From Folioceros fuciformis (lineage: Eukaryota > Anthocerotophyta > Anthocerotopsida > Anthocerotales), in assembly GCA_049999805.1 (NCBI GenBank), contig JBNGIO010006141.1, positions 151,057 to 215,056 on the forward strand: a stretch of 64,000 nucleotides of DNA, given 5' to 3'. The translations under genes and the position numbers were made by a program. The first letter of the stretch is position 1. Every line of letters begins with the position of its first letter. Below, piece by piece: positions 53,852-64,000 of this stretch. The notes beneath the pieces are model-generated. The model had not been told where the DNA came from. It made no database searches and worked only from the letters and a program-made list of their open reading frames with translations.

Positions 53852-56846
53852 ATGCGCATGATGCTGGCCTTTCCGCTCCTCTCCGCTCCCGCCGCTCTCT
53901 CTTCAATCCTGTTATGGCTACTAATTACTTTGTCTACCTGTAATTATTCTCTGTCAAATCTCTCCAGGTGACGCTTTGTACGCTTTGAAGAATCATCTTC
54001 AAGATCCCACCAATGTGTTCCAGAGCTGGGATATGCAAGTGAGTCCCTGCGCAGGGACATGGTTTCACGTCAAGTGCAACGGTGACAACAGTGTCACAAG
54101 GGTGTACGTTGCTGCCTGACCCCTTCTCCAGAGCCACCTCCTGCACATCTGCTGTTTTGCTTCCTGGCATAGGAAACCTGGTGTCACGCCTTGTGTGCCT
54201 AACCTCATCTCTCGGCCAACTAAGCATGCCTTACACTCTTTTGCTTTTGCTGCAGTGATTTAGGAAATGCTTCTCTTTCTGGGCAGCTTGTGCCCGACAT
54301 TGGCAATCTTACTAATCTTGAGTTCCTGTACGAACCCAACCCTTGCCCTAGTTGAAATTCTGACTTGCATTATGTTTTCCCTTGCTTTGAAAGGAAGGGC
54401 CATGTCCCTCTGGCAACCTCTGACCGTATTTCATTCCCTGCTTTCCTCCTCGCCTCCTTCAGGGAGCTGTACAGCAATAATTTATCGGGAGAGATTCCAC
54501 CAGAGATTGGAAACCTAAGTGCTCTAGTGAGTCTTGACTTGTACCAGAACAACTTCACAGGGAACATACCTGCGACCCTCGGCGCACTGAAGTCCCTCAG
54601 ATTCCTGTAAGCTCTCTTGTTCCTGATTGCTAATCCCATCGCTCACTGTATTTTTTTAAGCGTTCTTTGTCTGCAACTCCTTTTTCTTTCGGGTTTGGTG
54701 TGTTGGTCAGGCTATTTTCAGGTACCAAGTAAACGCATTGTGTTGGTGTTGTGGGAGGAGCAGTAGGTTAAATAACAACAGCTTGTCGGGGGAGATTCCA
54801 GTGCAGCTCACATCTGCTTCTGGCTTGCAAGTTCTGTAAGTGTGCTCCACTGACAAATCTGGCTGGGTCATGCCTCTGGTGGATCCGCTCCGTCCCAGAA
54901 ATAATTCAGATGGATGGAATTTGTTGCAGTGATCTTTCTTACAATAATCTCTCGGGTGAGATTCCGGTCAATGGTTCTTTCACTCTCCTTACTACTATCA
55001 GGTGATTCCTGCCTTGGCAAGCATTCCTTTGCCTCCATTAGAGCGTTTGCGTTTCTTCTCCCTGTGTGGTAAGTTCCGCCTCCTGATGCAAGGCTCCCTG
55101 TGGCCAGTTTCCAGGGGAACAACGACCTCTGCGGTACAGTTGTGGGGCGCAGCTGTCCTGGGGCGCCTCCATTTATAACCCCACCTCCTAGTACACCATT
55201 CACAAGTCAAGGTTGAACCTCGGCTTCTTGGTCGTACGTGCAATGTGGTGATGGTGTTGTGGGCCAAGTATGACTCAGTCGTCTACGCTGTATGCAGGAG
55301 CTTCATCTGGTTCTCGTATAGCAGCTATAGCTGGGGGTGTCGCAGCCGGCGCTGCTTTGCTTTTTGCTGCTCCAGCTATCGTGTTTGCGTGGTATAGGCG
55401 TCGGACTCAGGATGCCTTCTGCGATGTTCCAGGTGCAAATCCTAATAACTTGCCTCCTCCTTCTGGGCGTAGTACTGTGCCTCTGAGTGTTGCTCTGAGA
55501 CCGTATGTGGATCGTGATTCCAGCCGAGGAAGAACCTGAAGTGCATCTGGGGCAGCTGCGGCGTTTTACATTACGCGAACTGCTGGTTGCCACGGACAAC
55601 TTGAATAATAAGAACATCTTGGGACGAGGCGGGTTTGGCGTAGTGTACAAAGGTCGTCTTGCAGATGGAACTCTGGTCGCAGTGAAGCGACTTAAGGACG
55701 AACGCAGTCCTGCGGGAGAGTTGCAGTTCCAGACGGAAGTGGAGATGATAAGCATGGCAGTACATAGAAATCTTCTCCGGCTGCGTGGGTTTTGTATGAC
55801 ACCGACCGAGCGCTTGCTTGTGTATCCCTACATGCTCAATGGCAGTGTGGCATCGCGGCTTCGAGGTTTGGCCATCTGCCTCCAGTCAGTGAGCAGCAGA
55901 CAAGTCGTTCAGCTGTTTTTTGAGGCTAGCGTAGCGTAGCTTGTGGTGTTCTTGTGGCCGGAAGTTGTCGCAGGTGATTGCATTCCTTGTGTTCTTTGGG
56001 TTGTCTAATTGATCACGATGGTCTCAGGGCGAGGAGTAGGAGAGCCTGCGTTGGATTGGCCGACGCGGAAAAGGATATCTCTGGGGTCAGCGCGGGGGCT
56101 TTCGTACCTGCATGACAATTGTGACCCCAAGATCATTCATCGGGATGTGAAGGCAGCGAACATCCTCCTGGATGAGGAGTTCGAGGCAGTGGTGGGAGAT
56201 TTTGGACTAGCCAAGCTCATGGACTACAAGGACACACACGTGACAACTGCTGTGAAAGGCACGGTTGGTCACATTGCACCTGAGTACCTGTCGACAGGCA
56301 AGTCTTCAGAGAAGACAGATGTGTTTGGGTTTGGAATCATGTTGTTGGAGCTCATCACAGGACAGCGAGCATATGATCTTGCTCGCCTTGCCAATGACGG
56401 TGATGTTATGTTGTTGGATTGGGTGAGCTTACTTCCCTACCGACTCATTTCGTGACACCGATCTGCATTCAGGGGTAGTAAGTAGGTTGGTGTGGTTCTC
56501 ACGGTAGCGTGGTTGTTGACCGGTACAGGTGAAAGGACTGCTTCGCGAGAAGAAGATTGATCTCCTTGTGGATCCTGATCTGAAAACAAATTACGAGCCT
56601 AAGGAAGTGGAGGAACTCATCCAGGTAGCCTTGCTTTGCACGCAAGGCTCTCCTATGGCTAGGCCAAAGATGGCCGAGGTTGCACGCATGCTTGAAGGGG
56701 ATGGGTTGCCTGAGAGTTGGGAGGAGTGGCAGCAGGTGGAGGTTGTTCGGAGCCAAGAGTTGGACCAGGTCCCTCACAGCACGTCTGAATGGATTGTAGA
56801 TTCCACGGACAATTTGCATGCTGTGGAGCTCTCTGGACCCAGATAG
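53852..56846 (+). CDS. SERK: SERK-type leucine-rich-repeat receptor kinase
   Basis: Eleven exons: 53852-53939 (signal peptide, tentative), 53968-54103, 54256-54327, 54463-54606, 54764-54835, 54930-55001, 55108-55211, 55298-55432, 55524-55865, 56028-56422, 56529-56846; about 625 residues, the SERK norm. The LRR cap includes [20 protein letters not shown] and [20 protein letters not shown]. Five LRRs of 24 residues are encoded by 72-nt or 144-nt exons. A Pro-rich hinge follows ([16 protein letters not shown]), then a membrane span ([20 protein letters not shown]). The kinase is RD type: [53 protein letters not shown]. It ends [18 protein letters not shown], the SERK signature tail. SERKs are co-receptors for brassinosteroid and peptide receptors at the plasma membrane. 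The first junction would need a 28-bp intron, so the signal-peptide exon is provisional. Confidence 0.93.
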
Positions 56847-57184
56847 TAGTAGTACATGTGGGTAGAGTTACTCTACCGACATGTCAAATAGATCATTACT
56901 CATAGGTTATAAAATGCGGTTGATGCACTTACTGCAGATGGTAACATTTAACGAGGAGTCCAGCCACCTTTTGGGCATAGTTCGCTCATTACACCACCAT
57001 TCACGCTTGTAGCTCAGTGACGGTCGAGTCCACTGTGTGACGTTGGACGCAGCAACAGTGTGACGAGTTCCGTTGTTGGGTCGGCTCGTTCACTCGTTGT
57101 GACTGAAGTACAGTACTGTAAGCACATTCGGCGTGAAGGCAACTTTGGTTGAGACGGAAGTGAGATCAAGGCACCCCGTTTTCT
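56847..57184. other. Spacer between SERK and PPR pseudogene
   Basis: SERK 3' UTR and convergent flank; nothing recognised. Confidence 0.5.
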
Positions 57185-59160
57185 TCACACCAACAGAAGC
57201 CGTCTTTGCAGTAGTGAACATGGTGTGCATCTACGTCTGAGCTCTCGCCGTTCCATCCGTGAGATGAGCTTTGTGCCTGTACGAGAATGGTCACACATCC
57301 GAAGGTTCTTTCTAACTGTCAACGTCGTACCCTGCGGTGTGTCGAGCAGACCGAATGCCAGAGCCAATTTCTCTGCATACCCACACAGGGCATCCTCCTT
57401 GTTCCTGTCCCACTCCCACTCCCAGTCCATGTTCCGGTTCCAGTTCCAGCTCCACAGAAACCTGCTTGTGTCAGCCTTTATCTGCAAGTTGAGCCCCTTG
57501 AGCCTGGAAGAAACATCTTCCCTCCTCTCCCCAACGCTGAACTGGTGCAGTACGCCATTCACTTGAACCACGGCCCTTGCAGGCTTCTTCTGACCGCCAG
57601 AACATGTCAGCAAGGTTGTGATGCGCTCCACAACATCCCACCTCCCAGCGTCTGCATAAATGCTTGACATGAGAGCATAGCCAGCAGCTCCTTGAGGCTC
57701 CAACTTCACCAGTCGATCAAAGGTGCGCCTGGCCATGTCCACACTACCATACTTCCTGCATGCAGTCAGCGAACATGTCCATGCAACATTATCGGCGTCC
57801 AATGCCATGGATTTCACCACACTTTCTGCCTCACTCAACCGGCCTGCACGAGCCAGCATATCCACCACGCAAGTGTAATGCTCGGGTGCAGGGTGGATCC
57901 CATGCTCTCCTCTCATGCTGCTGAAGATCCGTTGGCCCTCATCCACCATGCCACCACGACTCCACGCCTTCAAAACCGACATGAACGTGGCAGCATTTGG
58001 CCTCACACCCTCTTGCTGCATGCCATGAAAGCAGGTCACCGCCGAACTCCAACTGTTGTGCTGGGCATAGCCGTTTATGAAAGCTGTCCATGTCACCACA
58101 TTTCGGGTGGACAGCCTGTCGAACACACCTTGGGCATCCACTAGGCTCCCACACTTGGCATAGGTGTCCACCAACGTGTTTCCAACCCACGTATTGATTT
58201 CCAGCCCCTGTTCCAGAATCTGATCGTGAACCTTCTTTGCCTCTCGAATGTCTCCCATATTGCCACACGCTTTGAGCACGCTCACGAAAGTGAAACCATT
58301 TGGCGATACCACGCCCTCTTCTTGTTGCATTCGCCAATACAGTTTTTGGGCTTCCTCGTCGAGCCCATGCTGCACATATCCTGCAATCAGGATATATTCA
58401 CAGGCTTTCAGTATGGATGCGAAAGTGACCTTGTCTGGAATGAAGCCAGCTCGCTGCATGTTCCAGTAAAGTTCGATGGCCTCATGACCCCGACCCTGAT
58501 GAGCATACCCGGTGATCATAATGCTCCATGTCACCAAATCTCTGGCTGGCAATGTGTTGAACACTGTACGAGCATTGCTCAGACTGCTACATTTCACATG
58601 CATGTCCACCAGGGCATTTCCCACAAAAACATTTGACTGGATCCCGCTGTTGCTGAGATGAGCATGAACCAACAGGCCTGATGCCAAGTCTGATGCATGT
58701 GCACACGCTTTTAGAACAGCAACAATCATGTGGGCATCGGGCCTCACATTCGACTGACGCACCAGCATCTGCTTGCACAGCTTGATACCATTTGCTGCTT
58801 GTCCGTGGTCTGCATTCGTTGAGATAATTGCTGTCCACACACACCTGCTGGAAGCCACCAGCCTACTGAACAACTGATTGGCCTCCAGCAGCCTTCCTTC
58901 ACTTGCATACATGCGGATGATGTGGCTAGCTAGGTATGTCTCACGCCCATTTCGCACAGCGAAGGCATGCACACGCCTTCCCAGCTCAACATCTTTCCGC
59001 GCAATGCACTCCTTGACAAGATGTAGTAACGCATCCAGTAAAACCTGGGAGTCCTGCACGCACCTGGGAGTCTCTGCAGGGTCTCACGGAGCTGCCCAGC
59101 ATCACACATCGTGATCCAGGCTTCAGCATCCAGAATATTGGAAGGTGACGACCTGCACAT
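57185..59160 (-). pseudogene. Damaged PPR-DYW gene
   Basis: The main frame (59059-57185, 624 codons) begins without an ATG (GTG). The expected N-terminal piece (MCRSSPSNILDAEAWITM, CDAGQLRETLQRLPG) is in another frame just upstream, the break coinciding with an imperfect ~17-bp repeat (GACTCCCAGGT twice, about 59045-59072). PPR units follow (VDMHVKCSSLSNARTVFNTL, VDTYAKCGSLVDAQGVFDRL), but in one triplet LKACEY joins directly to ILIAGYVQHGLDEEA, losing about 65 residues. The DYW region is degenerate: YAEK for HAEK, CDHSRTGTK for CDxCHSGTK, and a frame change near 57245 after which another frame reads DVDAHHVHYCKDGFCWC. It probably cannot act as a deaminase. A 10-bp intron to repair the start is not credible. 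Confidence 0.85.
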
Positions 59161-59929
59161 AAAGCTGGCGAGTTGGGCATCACAACACCTAAAGTAAAGC
59201 CCCATGATCCTGACGACCATGCCTCACTACAAACTATACCTGACACCTTCTCCTGGTTCTGCTCTGCATCCAGCGGCGGTGTGCACCGTGTGAGAAAGCG
59301 ATATGACTGTCTCTGCAAGCTCCCTCTTTACCACCTGATTCTGATGGAGGTTCTGCGTGTGAGGATCCCCAACACTGAAATTGCAAGTGCAACTCCGACT
59401 GCGACTGCAAAGGTCCAGTTCGTTACCTTGCTCCACCAGTTGTCCCAACACTGCCACTGCGACGCAACGGCCCGCTCATCTGCAATACAAGATTCAGTGG
59501 CCCCCTTACGTTAGATCAGAGGTGTGGGGGAGCACGGACAGGCCTTCGACACAGCACTCTCATGATGGACCCGCCTCACTCACCGCCCTGTCCGCTGCGC
59601 TCGGCCAGTCCCCGGCTCCGAAGGCTTGATTGGCTGATGTTGCAGTCCTGCTCGATGCTGGGGGCATTGCATTTGCTACTAGGCCTCTGCTTCAGGCACG
59701 AGGCCAGCTTCAGCTTTACAGGTCCGCGCAGGGGATCAGGGCTGGGGCACTTCATTCTGCAACATCGTAACAAGATTTCCGCAAATCAAGCGATCACCAA
59801 GCTCTCTTTTCCTTTTTTTGGTTTGCTGTCCTGAGTGCTGACTCCCGTGCTCTAAGGCTTGAGCGATGCAAGCCCCTTTGGAGTGGCACCTTTTCTTATA
59901 GCCGGGGAAATCTTTAAGACTCGCAGGAA
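59161..59929. other. Spacer and 5' flank of PPR gene
   Basis: Likely holds divergent promoters of the PPR genes on either side. No coding signal recognised. Confidence 0.5.
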
Positions 59930-62644
59930 ATGGTTGGATCCTTGTCGATTCCCAGCAGGAGCCATCTGATTCTGGACCCCTTGGGCTGCAGTGATGCTGC
60001 CGTCATCTGTAAAGGCCGGACACGGGTGCCCATCAACAGCAGGCCCGAGGATGTCCTACTCTGCATGGATCAAAGGGGTGGTGTGCCCTCGGTCCAGGAA
60101 TACAAGAGGCTGTTGCAGCAGTGTATCCAGGACGAATCTTTGTCTGGAGCCAGGCGCGTGCGCGCTCACCTGGCAAGGAACGGGCTGGAGCTGCACAGAT
60201 GTTTGGGGGAGTATGTGGTGAACGCCCTGGCCAAATGCGGCAGTATGGTCGAGGCTGTGCAGCTTTTCCACCGGTTGTCACGTCCAAGTACGTTCTGCTG
60301 GACAGCACTCATTTCAGGCTACACCAGAGCCGGCCAAGCTGAGGAGGCCGTGCGGCTGTTCCGCCAGATGCAGGAGAAAGGCGTGCAGCCTAGCAAGTTC
60401 ACGTTCGTCAGCTTGCTCAAGGCTTGCGGAAGCCTGGAAGACCTTGATGAAGGCCACCGTGTTCATGCCCACGTTTTGAGATGCCGTTGTGAGACTGATT
60501 TGTATGTGGCAACGGCTTTGGTTGATATGTATGCCAAATGTGGAAGCATGGCCGATGCTCGCTGTGTCTTTGACACTCTGGCCGAGCCTGATGTGGTGGC
60601 ATGGACGGCGATGATTGCAGGATATGCCCAGCAACAGGAAGGACACCTCGCTCTGCAGCTTTACGCCCAGATGCAGGAGGTCGGCGTGCCACCGGATACC
60701 TGGACTTTGGTGAGTGTGCTCAAGGCATGCAGTAGCATTGCTGATACAGAAGAAAATGTGTCTGCAGCATTTGTAGAGGGGCAGGGGCAATTCATCAAAC
60801 CGAACACTCTGCGCAAGTGCAGGGCAATTCATGCTCAAATTGTGCACCTAGGCTATGAGGCCCATGAGTACATCGCGAGCTCTCTGGTGAGTGTGTATTC
60901 CAAGTGCGGGAATTTGACAGATGCGCAGGCAGTGTTTGACAAACTGTCCCGCCGAACTGTAGTCTCATGGAATGCCATGCTTGCAGCATATGTCCAGCAG
61001 GAGCAATGTGAGAAAGCGATACAACTGTACACCCAAATGCAGCAGCAGGTTGGAGCCGGAACAGGAGCAGGAGCCCCACCTCCAGAAATGAGGACTCTCG
61101 TAAGTGTGCTCAAAGCATGTGGCAGCCTTGCTGCCTTGGAGGCCAGTTTGGTCATTGGTGGGCAAGATATAAAAGTGAGGTCGCTGCAAAAGGGCAGGGC
61201 CCTGCATGCTGAGGTTGCTCGCTGGGGTTACGGGTCAGATGTATTCGTGGGGAGCACTCTTGTCAGTATGTATGCGAAGTGTGGGAGCATCCGGGATGCC
61301 CAGCTTGTGTTTGACACATTAGCTGTACGCAATGTGGTGTCATGGAATGCCCTGCTGGAAGCCTACGCCCAGCAGGAGAAAGGAGAGATGGCTTTACAAG
61401 TATATGGCCAAATGCTGGAAGCTGGCATCGCACCAGATGCGTGGACCTTTGCCAGCGCCCTGAAAGCTTGTGGTGGCCTTGCAGGCTTGGAGGAAGGCGT
61501 GCAGGTAGATGGGCGCTGCATAAAGGTGGAGACGCTGCAGAAGGGCAAATTGATACACGATCAAGTGGGTGGGCATGGGTGTAAGTCGGATCTGATTGTG
61601 TGCAATGCTCTGCTGAGCATGTATGCGAAGTGTGGGAGCCTGGTTGATGCGCAGAATGTGTTTGATGTCTTGCAGGAGCGTGATGTGGTGTCATGGAGCT
61701 GCATAATTACAGGATATGCGCAGCAAGAAGACAGCAGTGACAGGGCCTTGCAACTGTATGCAGGCATGCGGCACGCAGGCTTTCGAGCAGATGAAGCTAC
61801 TTTTTTAGGTGTTCTAAGAGCTTGTGGCAACACAGGAGCCCTGGACAAGTGTGGTGAGGCCCACAGAGATGTTGTGGACAGCGGACTTGACGGGAATTTG
61901 TGTGTGGCCAACTCTCTGATTCATGCGTATGGCAAATGTGGGAGCATGGTGGATGCCCAGGCTGTGTTTAACACACTGCTCGAGCCCAGTGTGGTGTCGT
62001 GGAGCGCTTTGATTGCTGGATATGCCCGGCAAGGGAACTGTGAGATGAGCTATCGAAGTTTTGAGGACATGGTACGAGCAGGCATGATGCCTGATGGGGC
62101 TACATTTCTTTCACTACTGTCTGCATGCAGTCATGCGGGCCTGGTGGACAAAGGCCTGGAGTACTTCGAATCCATGAGCAGAGATCACGGTGTGAGGCCA
62201 GCCAGTGAGCATTACGCTTGCTTGGTGGACCTGGTGGGCCGAGGAGGACTGTTGAGCAAGGCGGAGAGTGTCATTATGGACATGCCCATGGAACCTAGCC
62301 TGTCCTTGTGGATGTCGTTGCTTGGAGCCTGCCGGAATCATGGGAATATTATGCTGGGGAGACGGGCCTTTGATAGGGCAGTGGCGATAGCGCCGACACA
62401 TGGTTCAGCATATTTGCTGATGTCAAACATGTATGCTCATGCTGGCTTGTGGTCGTGCGTGCTGGAAATTGAAGAGTTGCGGCAGCGAGCAGGTGCGTGG
62501 AGGAAGCTTGGGCAGAGCTGGCTGGAGCACAATCAGGAGGTCCATTCATTTGTGGCAGGAGGAGAGGATGGCACACAAGAAAGCAGTGATGTACACAGAC
62601 TGGTGGACGAGCTGACATGGAAGCTGAAGCAAGGTCAACTGTGA
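59930..62644 (+). CDS. PLS-class PPR protein, E+ type without DYW
   Basis: Intronless, 904 residues, ATG at 59930 (MVGSLSIPSRSHL). Six P-L-S triplets plus a terminal unit (for example LLKACGSLEDLDEGHRVHAH, VDMYAKCGSMADARCVFDTL). In triplets three to five the segment between the KAC helix and the GK..H helix is lengthened by about 20 residues with a recurring pattern: FVEGQGQFIKPNTLRKCRAI, VIGGQDIKVRSLQKGRAL, VQVDGRCIKVETLQKGKLI. The E region (WMSLLGACRNHGNIMLGRRA) and E+ (EHNQEVHSFVAGGED) end at WKLKQGQL, so no deaminase is attached. Presumed organelle RNA-binding factor that would need a DYW partner if it works in editing. The unit style differs from the other PPR genes here, so it is likely a distinct lineage. 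Confidence 0.93.
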   Translation: MVGSLSIPSRSHLILDPLGCSDAAVICKGRTRVPINSRPEDVLLCMDQRGGVPSVQEYKRLLQQCIQDESLSGARRVRAHLARNGLELHRCLGEYVVNALAKCGSMVEAVQLFHRLSRPSTFCWTALISGYTRAGQAEEAVRLFRQMQEKGVQPSKFTFVSLLKACGSLEDLDEGHRVHAHVLRCRCETDLYVATALVDMYAKCGSMADARCVFDTLAEPDVVAWTAMIAGYAQQQEGHLALQLYAQMQEVGVPPDTWTLVSVLKACSSIADTEENVSAAFVEGQGQFIKPNTLRKCRAIHAQIVHLGYEAHEYIASSLVSVYSKCGNLTDAQAVFDKLSRRTVVSWNAMLAAYVQQEQCEKAIQLYTQMQQQVGAGTGAGAPPPEMRTLVSVLKACGSLAALEASLVIGGQDIKVRSLQKGRALHAEVARWGYGSDVFVGSTLVSMYAKCGSIRDAQLVFDTLAVRNVVSWNALLEAYAQQEKGEMALQVYGQMLEAGIAPDAWTFASALKACGGLAGLEEGVQVDGRCIKVETLQKGKLIHDQVGGHGCKSDLIVCNALLSMYAKCGSLVDAQNVFDVLQERDVVSWSCIITGYAQQEDSSDRALQLYAGMRHAGFRADEATFLGVLRACGNTGALDKCGEAHRDVVDSGLDGNLCVANSLIHAYGKCGSMVDAQAVFNTLLEPSVVSWSALIAGYARQGNCEMSYRSFEDMVRAGMMPDGATFLSLLSACSHAGLVDKGLEYFESMSRDHGVRPASEHYACLVDLVGRGGLLSKAESVIMDMPMEPSLSLWMSLLGACRNHGNIMLGRRAFDRAVAIAPTHGSAYLLMSNMYAHAGLWSCVLEIEELRQRAGAWRKLGQSWLEHNQEVHSFVAGGEDGTQESSDVHRLVDELTWKLKQGQL

Positions 62645-63797
62645 GGGATGGAGGCTCGAGGAATCGGGTGGTGGGAATCTATGGCAAAGCAATACATCCC
62701 ATCATTCTACTTGATAAGCTTGGATAAGCTTGACGCAGATGGGGTTGTGCGCCATGAGAGGGAGCCGATGTAGAGTGGTGATCAAGCTTCCACCTTCTCA
62801 ACACAATATGAACAGCACACTAAGCTTTTATTGGCAAAGAGACCAACAGCTGATGAGCAGGAAAACAGGAGGGCAGATCGTATAGATGGCAAAAATCCAC
62901 AAGATCAGGATGCCGTGATAACTGGTTCGTATCTGTGGTGGCCATTGATCGGAGCGTGCTGCATAGACGTTCACACGGAAGCGAGTGAATGTAGGCTGCT
63001 GTAGGGTCATTCCAGGGCAGGCATCCACGGAGCCCTTCTCCCTTTACAGTGCCACGCAAGGCGCTCAGAGTCGCTGCATCCGTTCTGTATCTCCTGCTGG
63101 CATGTGCAATTTGGAAGGCATCTCACCTCATGTCCTCCGGGGTAAAATGCTGTTAGGATGCGACATCCTTGTAGTGTCGATATCCCTTGGACCACACTTT
63201 GTGAAACAGACTCTGAGACTGCGAGAAGTTATCAAACACTTGGCTTGCATGCTCAAATCCAAACTAGTATGCAAAACTTCAGGTTGTAAACACATCTTGT
63301 CCTTGTTGCTGGATCTGCCCAGGTTCTCCTCCCCCCGCGCGCGGGATGCTTGGATAGGCAGAAGGCGCAACACTGCACATGTACATAAGAAATGAATCGT
63401 GCCTTTGACGATCACAGGCCGGACACTCTTGTTACCAACACAGACGTCTCCATCACCGACGAGTCAATCTTGCTAAATAGTATTTCTGCCATCTCCTTGC
63501 GGCGAACTGCAGGAATGGCACGTCGTGGAATGGCTGAGTTCTACAATCTCACGCATCCGGGACAGAAGGTGTGCATGAAGACCATGCCTCGCGGCTGATG
63601 TGAGTGGACAGACGATGAGGAGTAATCCTGCCGCGGCCTGGAAAGTTCCTTGAGAGCGGGGCCTGTAGCATGGCCATACTGTGGCAACCGGATCCCTTGT
63701 GGACCCAACAAGGTGGTGAGTGTGCAAGGCATCTACGAGAAGCTCCCGATCACCTCACCTTATGGAGCCAACGCCTGGGAAACATTCAATCCTGCAG
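62645..63797. other. Spacer upstream of OSB-like exon
   Basis: PPR 3' UTR, then sequence that may contain upstream exons of the OSB-like gene. One open stretch at about 63650-63800 (GNRIPCGPNKVVSVQGIYEK and onward) could be an exon but shows no convincing OB-fold match, so it is not called. Confidence 0.45.
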
Positions 63798-64000
63798 GTA
63801 CAGCAGTGCACAGAACCCAGCACCTCCACTAGCTCCCAGAAAATTTGTGGGTGGGGAAGGATTTTCCAGACATAGTCCTCGCCAGGAGCAGGAGCGCTTG
63901 TGGCATCAATTTTTTCTGGATCCTACCATGTGGTGGGACAACAGGCGAGACAAGAAGAGCTCCCGTTCCCCTGACTTCCGGCGGAAGGGGCCAAGCGGCG
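63798..64000 (+). CDS. OSB-like organellar ssDNA-binding protein, partial
   Basis: An exon running off the right edge. The frame NPAPPLAPRKFVGGEGFSRH continues into RQEQERLWHQFFLDPTMWWD, NRRDKKSSRSPDFRRKGPSG. This is the first part of a PDF motif (LW, FF, DPT, WWDNR, PDF), which in plant OSB proteins follows an SSB-like OB fold and binds single-stranded DNA in mitochondria or plastids. The acceptor could be after TGCAG at 63797 or CACAG at 63813. The OB-fold exons were not identified upstream, so the gene could be a PDF-only protein or another fusion. Confidence 0.65.

Noticed and set aside
59045-59072. Intron GTGCGTGCAG to rescue the damaged PPR gene start
   Set aside because: It would be 10 bp long; the imperfect GACTCCCAGGT duplication explains the frame break better.
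63650-63797. Exon GNRIPCGPNKVVSVQGIYEK as OB-fold of the OSB-like gene
   Set aside because: No clear SSB/OB-fold residues could be aligned and the frame differs from the PDF exon; left uncalled.

Overview
This window is nuclear DNA from a land plant. Protein-coding genes are split by short GT-AG introns (mostly 70-130 bp). It holds a plant-type U1 snRNA, a SERK-type receptor kinase, a LIN-type U-box/WD40 ligase and interstitial CCCTAAA telomere-like tracts. Six long PPR (pentatricopeptide repeat) genes of the PLS class, all without visible introns and three with intact DYW editing domains, plus one PPR pseudogene remnant, lie within about 31 kb. Such PPR-DYW expansion together with compact introns fits a non-seed plant (hornwort, lycophyte or similar). 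The species cannot be fixed from the sequence alone.

Left part (1-31 kb), ordinary housekeeping genes. In order: a twin-CX9C mitochondrial protein of the CHCHD2/Mix17 family (+, 5 exons); a complete U1 snRNA (+); a 36-exon DEAH-box helicase of the plant DExH7/DHX29 type (+) carrying an internal tandem exon duplication; a UBE2W-type ubiquitin-conjugating enzyme (-, 6 exons); an intronless serine acetyltransferase (+); a LIN-type E3 ligase (-, about 16 exons); and the ribosome-assembly Brix protein RPF2 (+, 7 exons). The gaps between UBE2W and SAT and between LIN and RPF2 contain decayed pieces of one mobile-element family. Several tandem arrays there turn out to be local expansions of that element's own coding sequence.

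Right part (31-64 kb), accessory PPR territory. A PPR pseudogene is followed by a head-to-head pair of PPR-DYW genes whose start codons are 23 bp apart. Next come an orphan duplicated DYW tail, a third PPR-DYW gene, and a Ty3/gypsy LTR retrotransposon (about 6.2 kb, minus strand, several in-frame stops, 10 Ns). Then follow an 81-bp tandem repeat, a 1166-residue PPR-E+ gene, a SERK receptor kinase (+), a damaged PPR gene (-) and a 904-residue PPR gene (+). The window ends inside a gene carrying the PDF motif of organellar single-stranded-DNA-binding (OSB) proteins.

The most unusual observation is that the 1166-residue PPR protein carries an OSB-type PDF motif near its N terminus. This suggests a fusion of two organelle nucleic-acid-binding modules. 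PPR and OSB proteins both act on organelle RNA/DNA in known families, and the retroelement and tandem duplications show how this region has been reshaped. Splice sites were read by eye from GT-AG signals, phase and family similarity. Most are phase-consistent, and the uncertain ones are stated in the entries.
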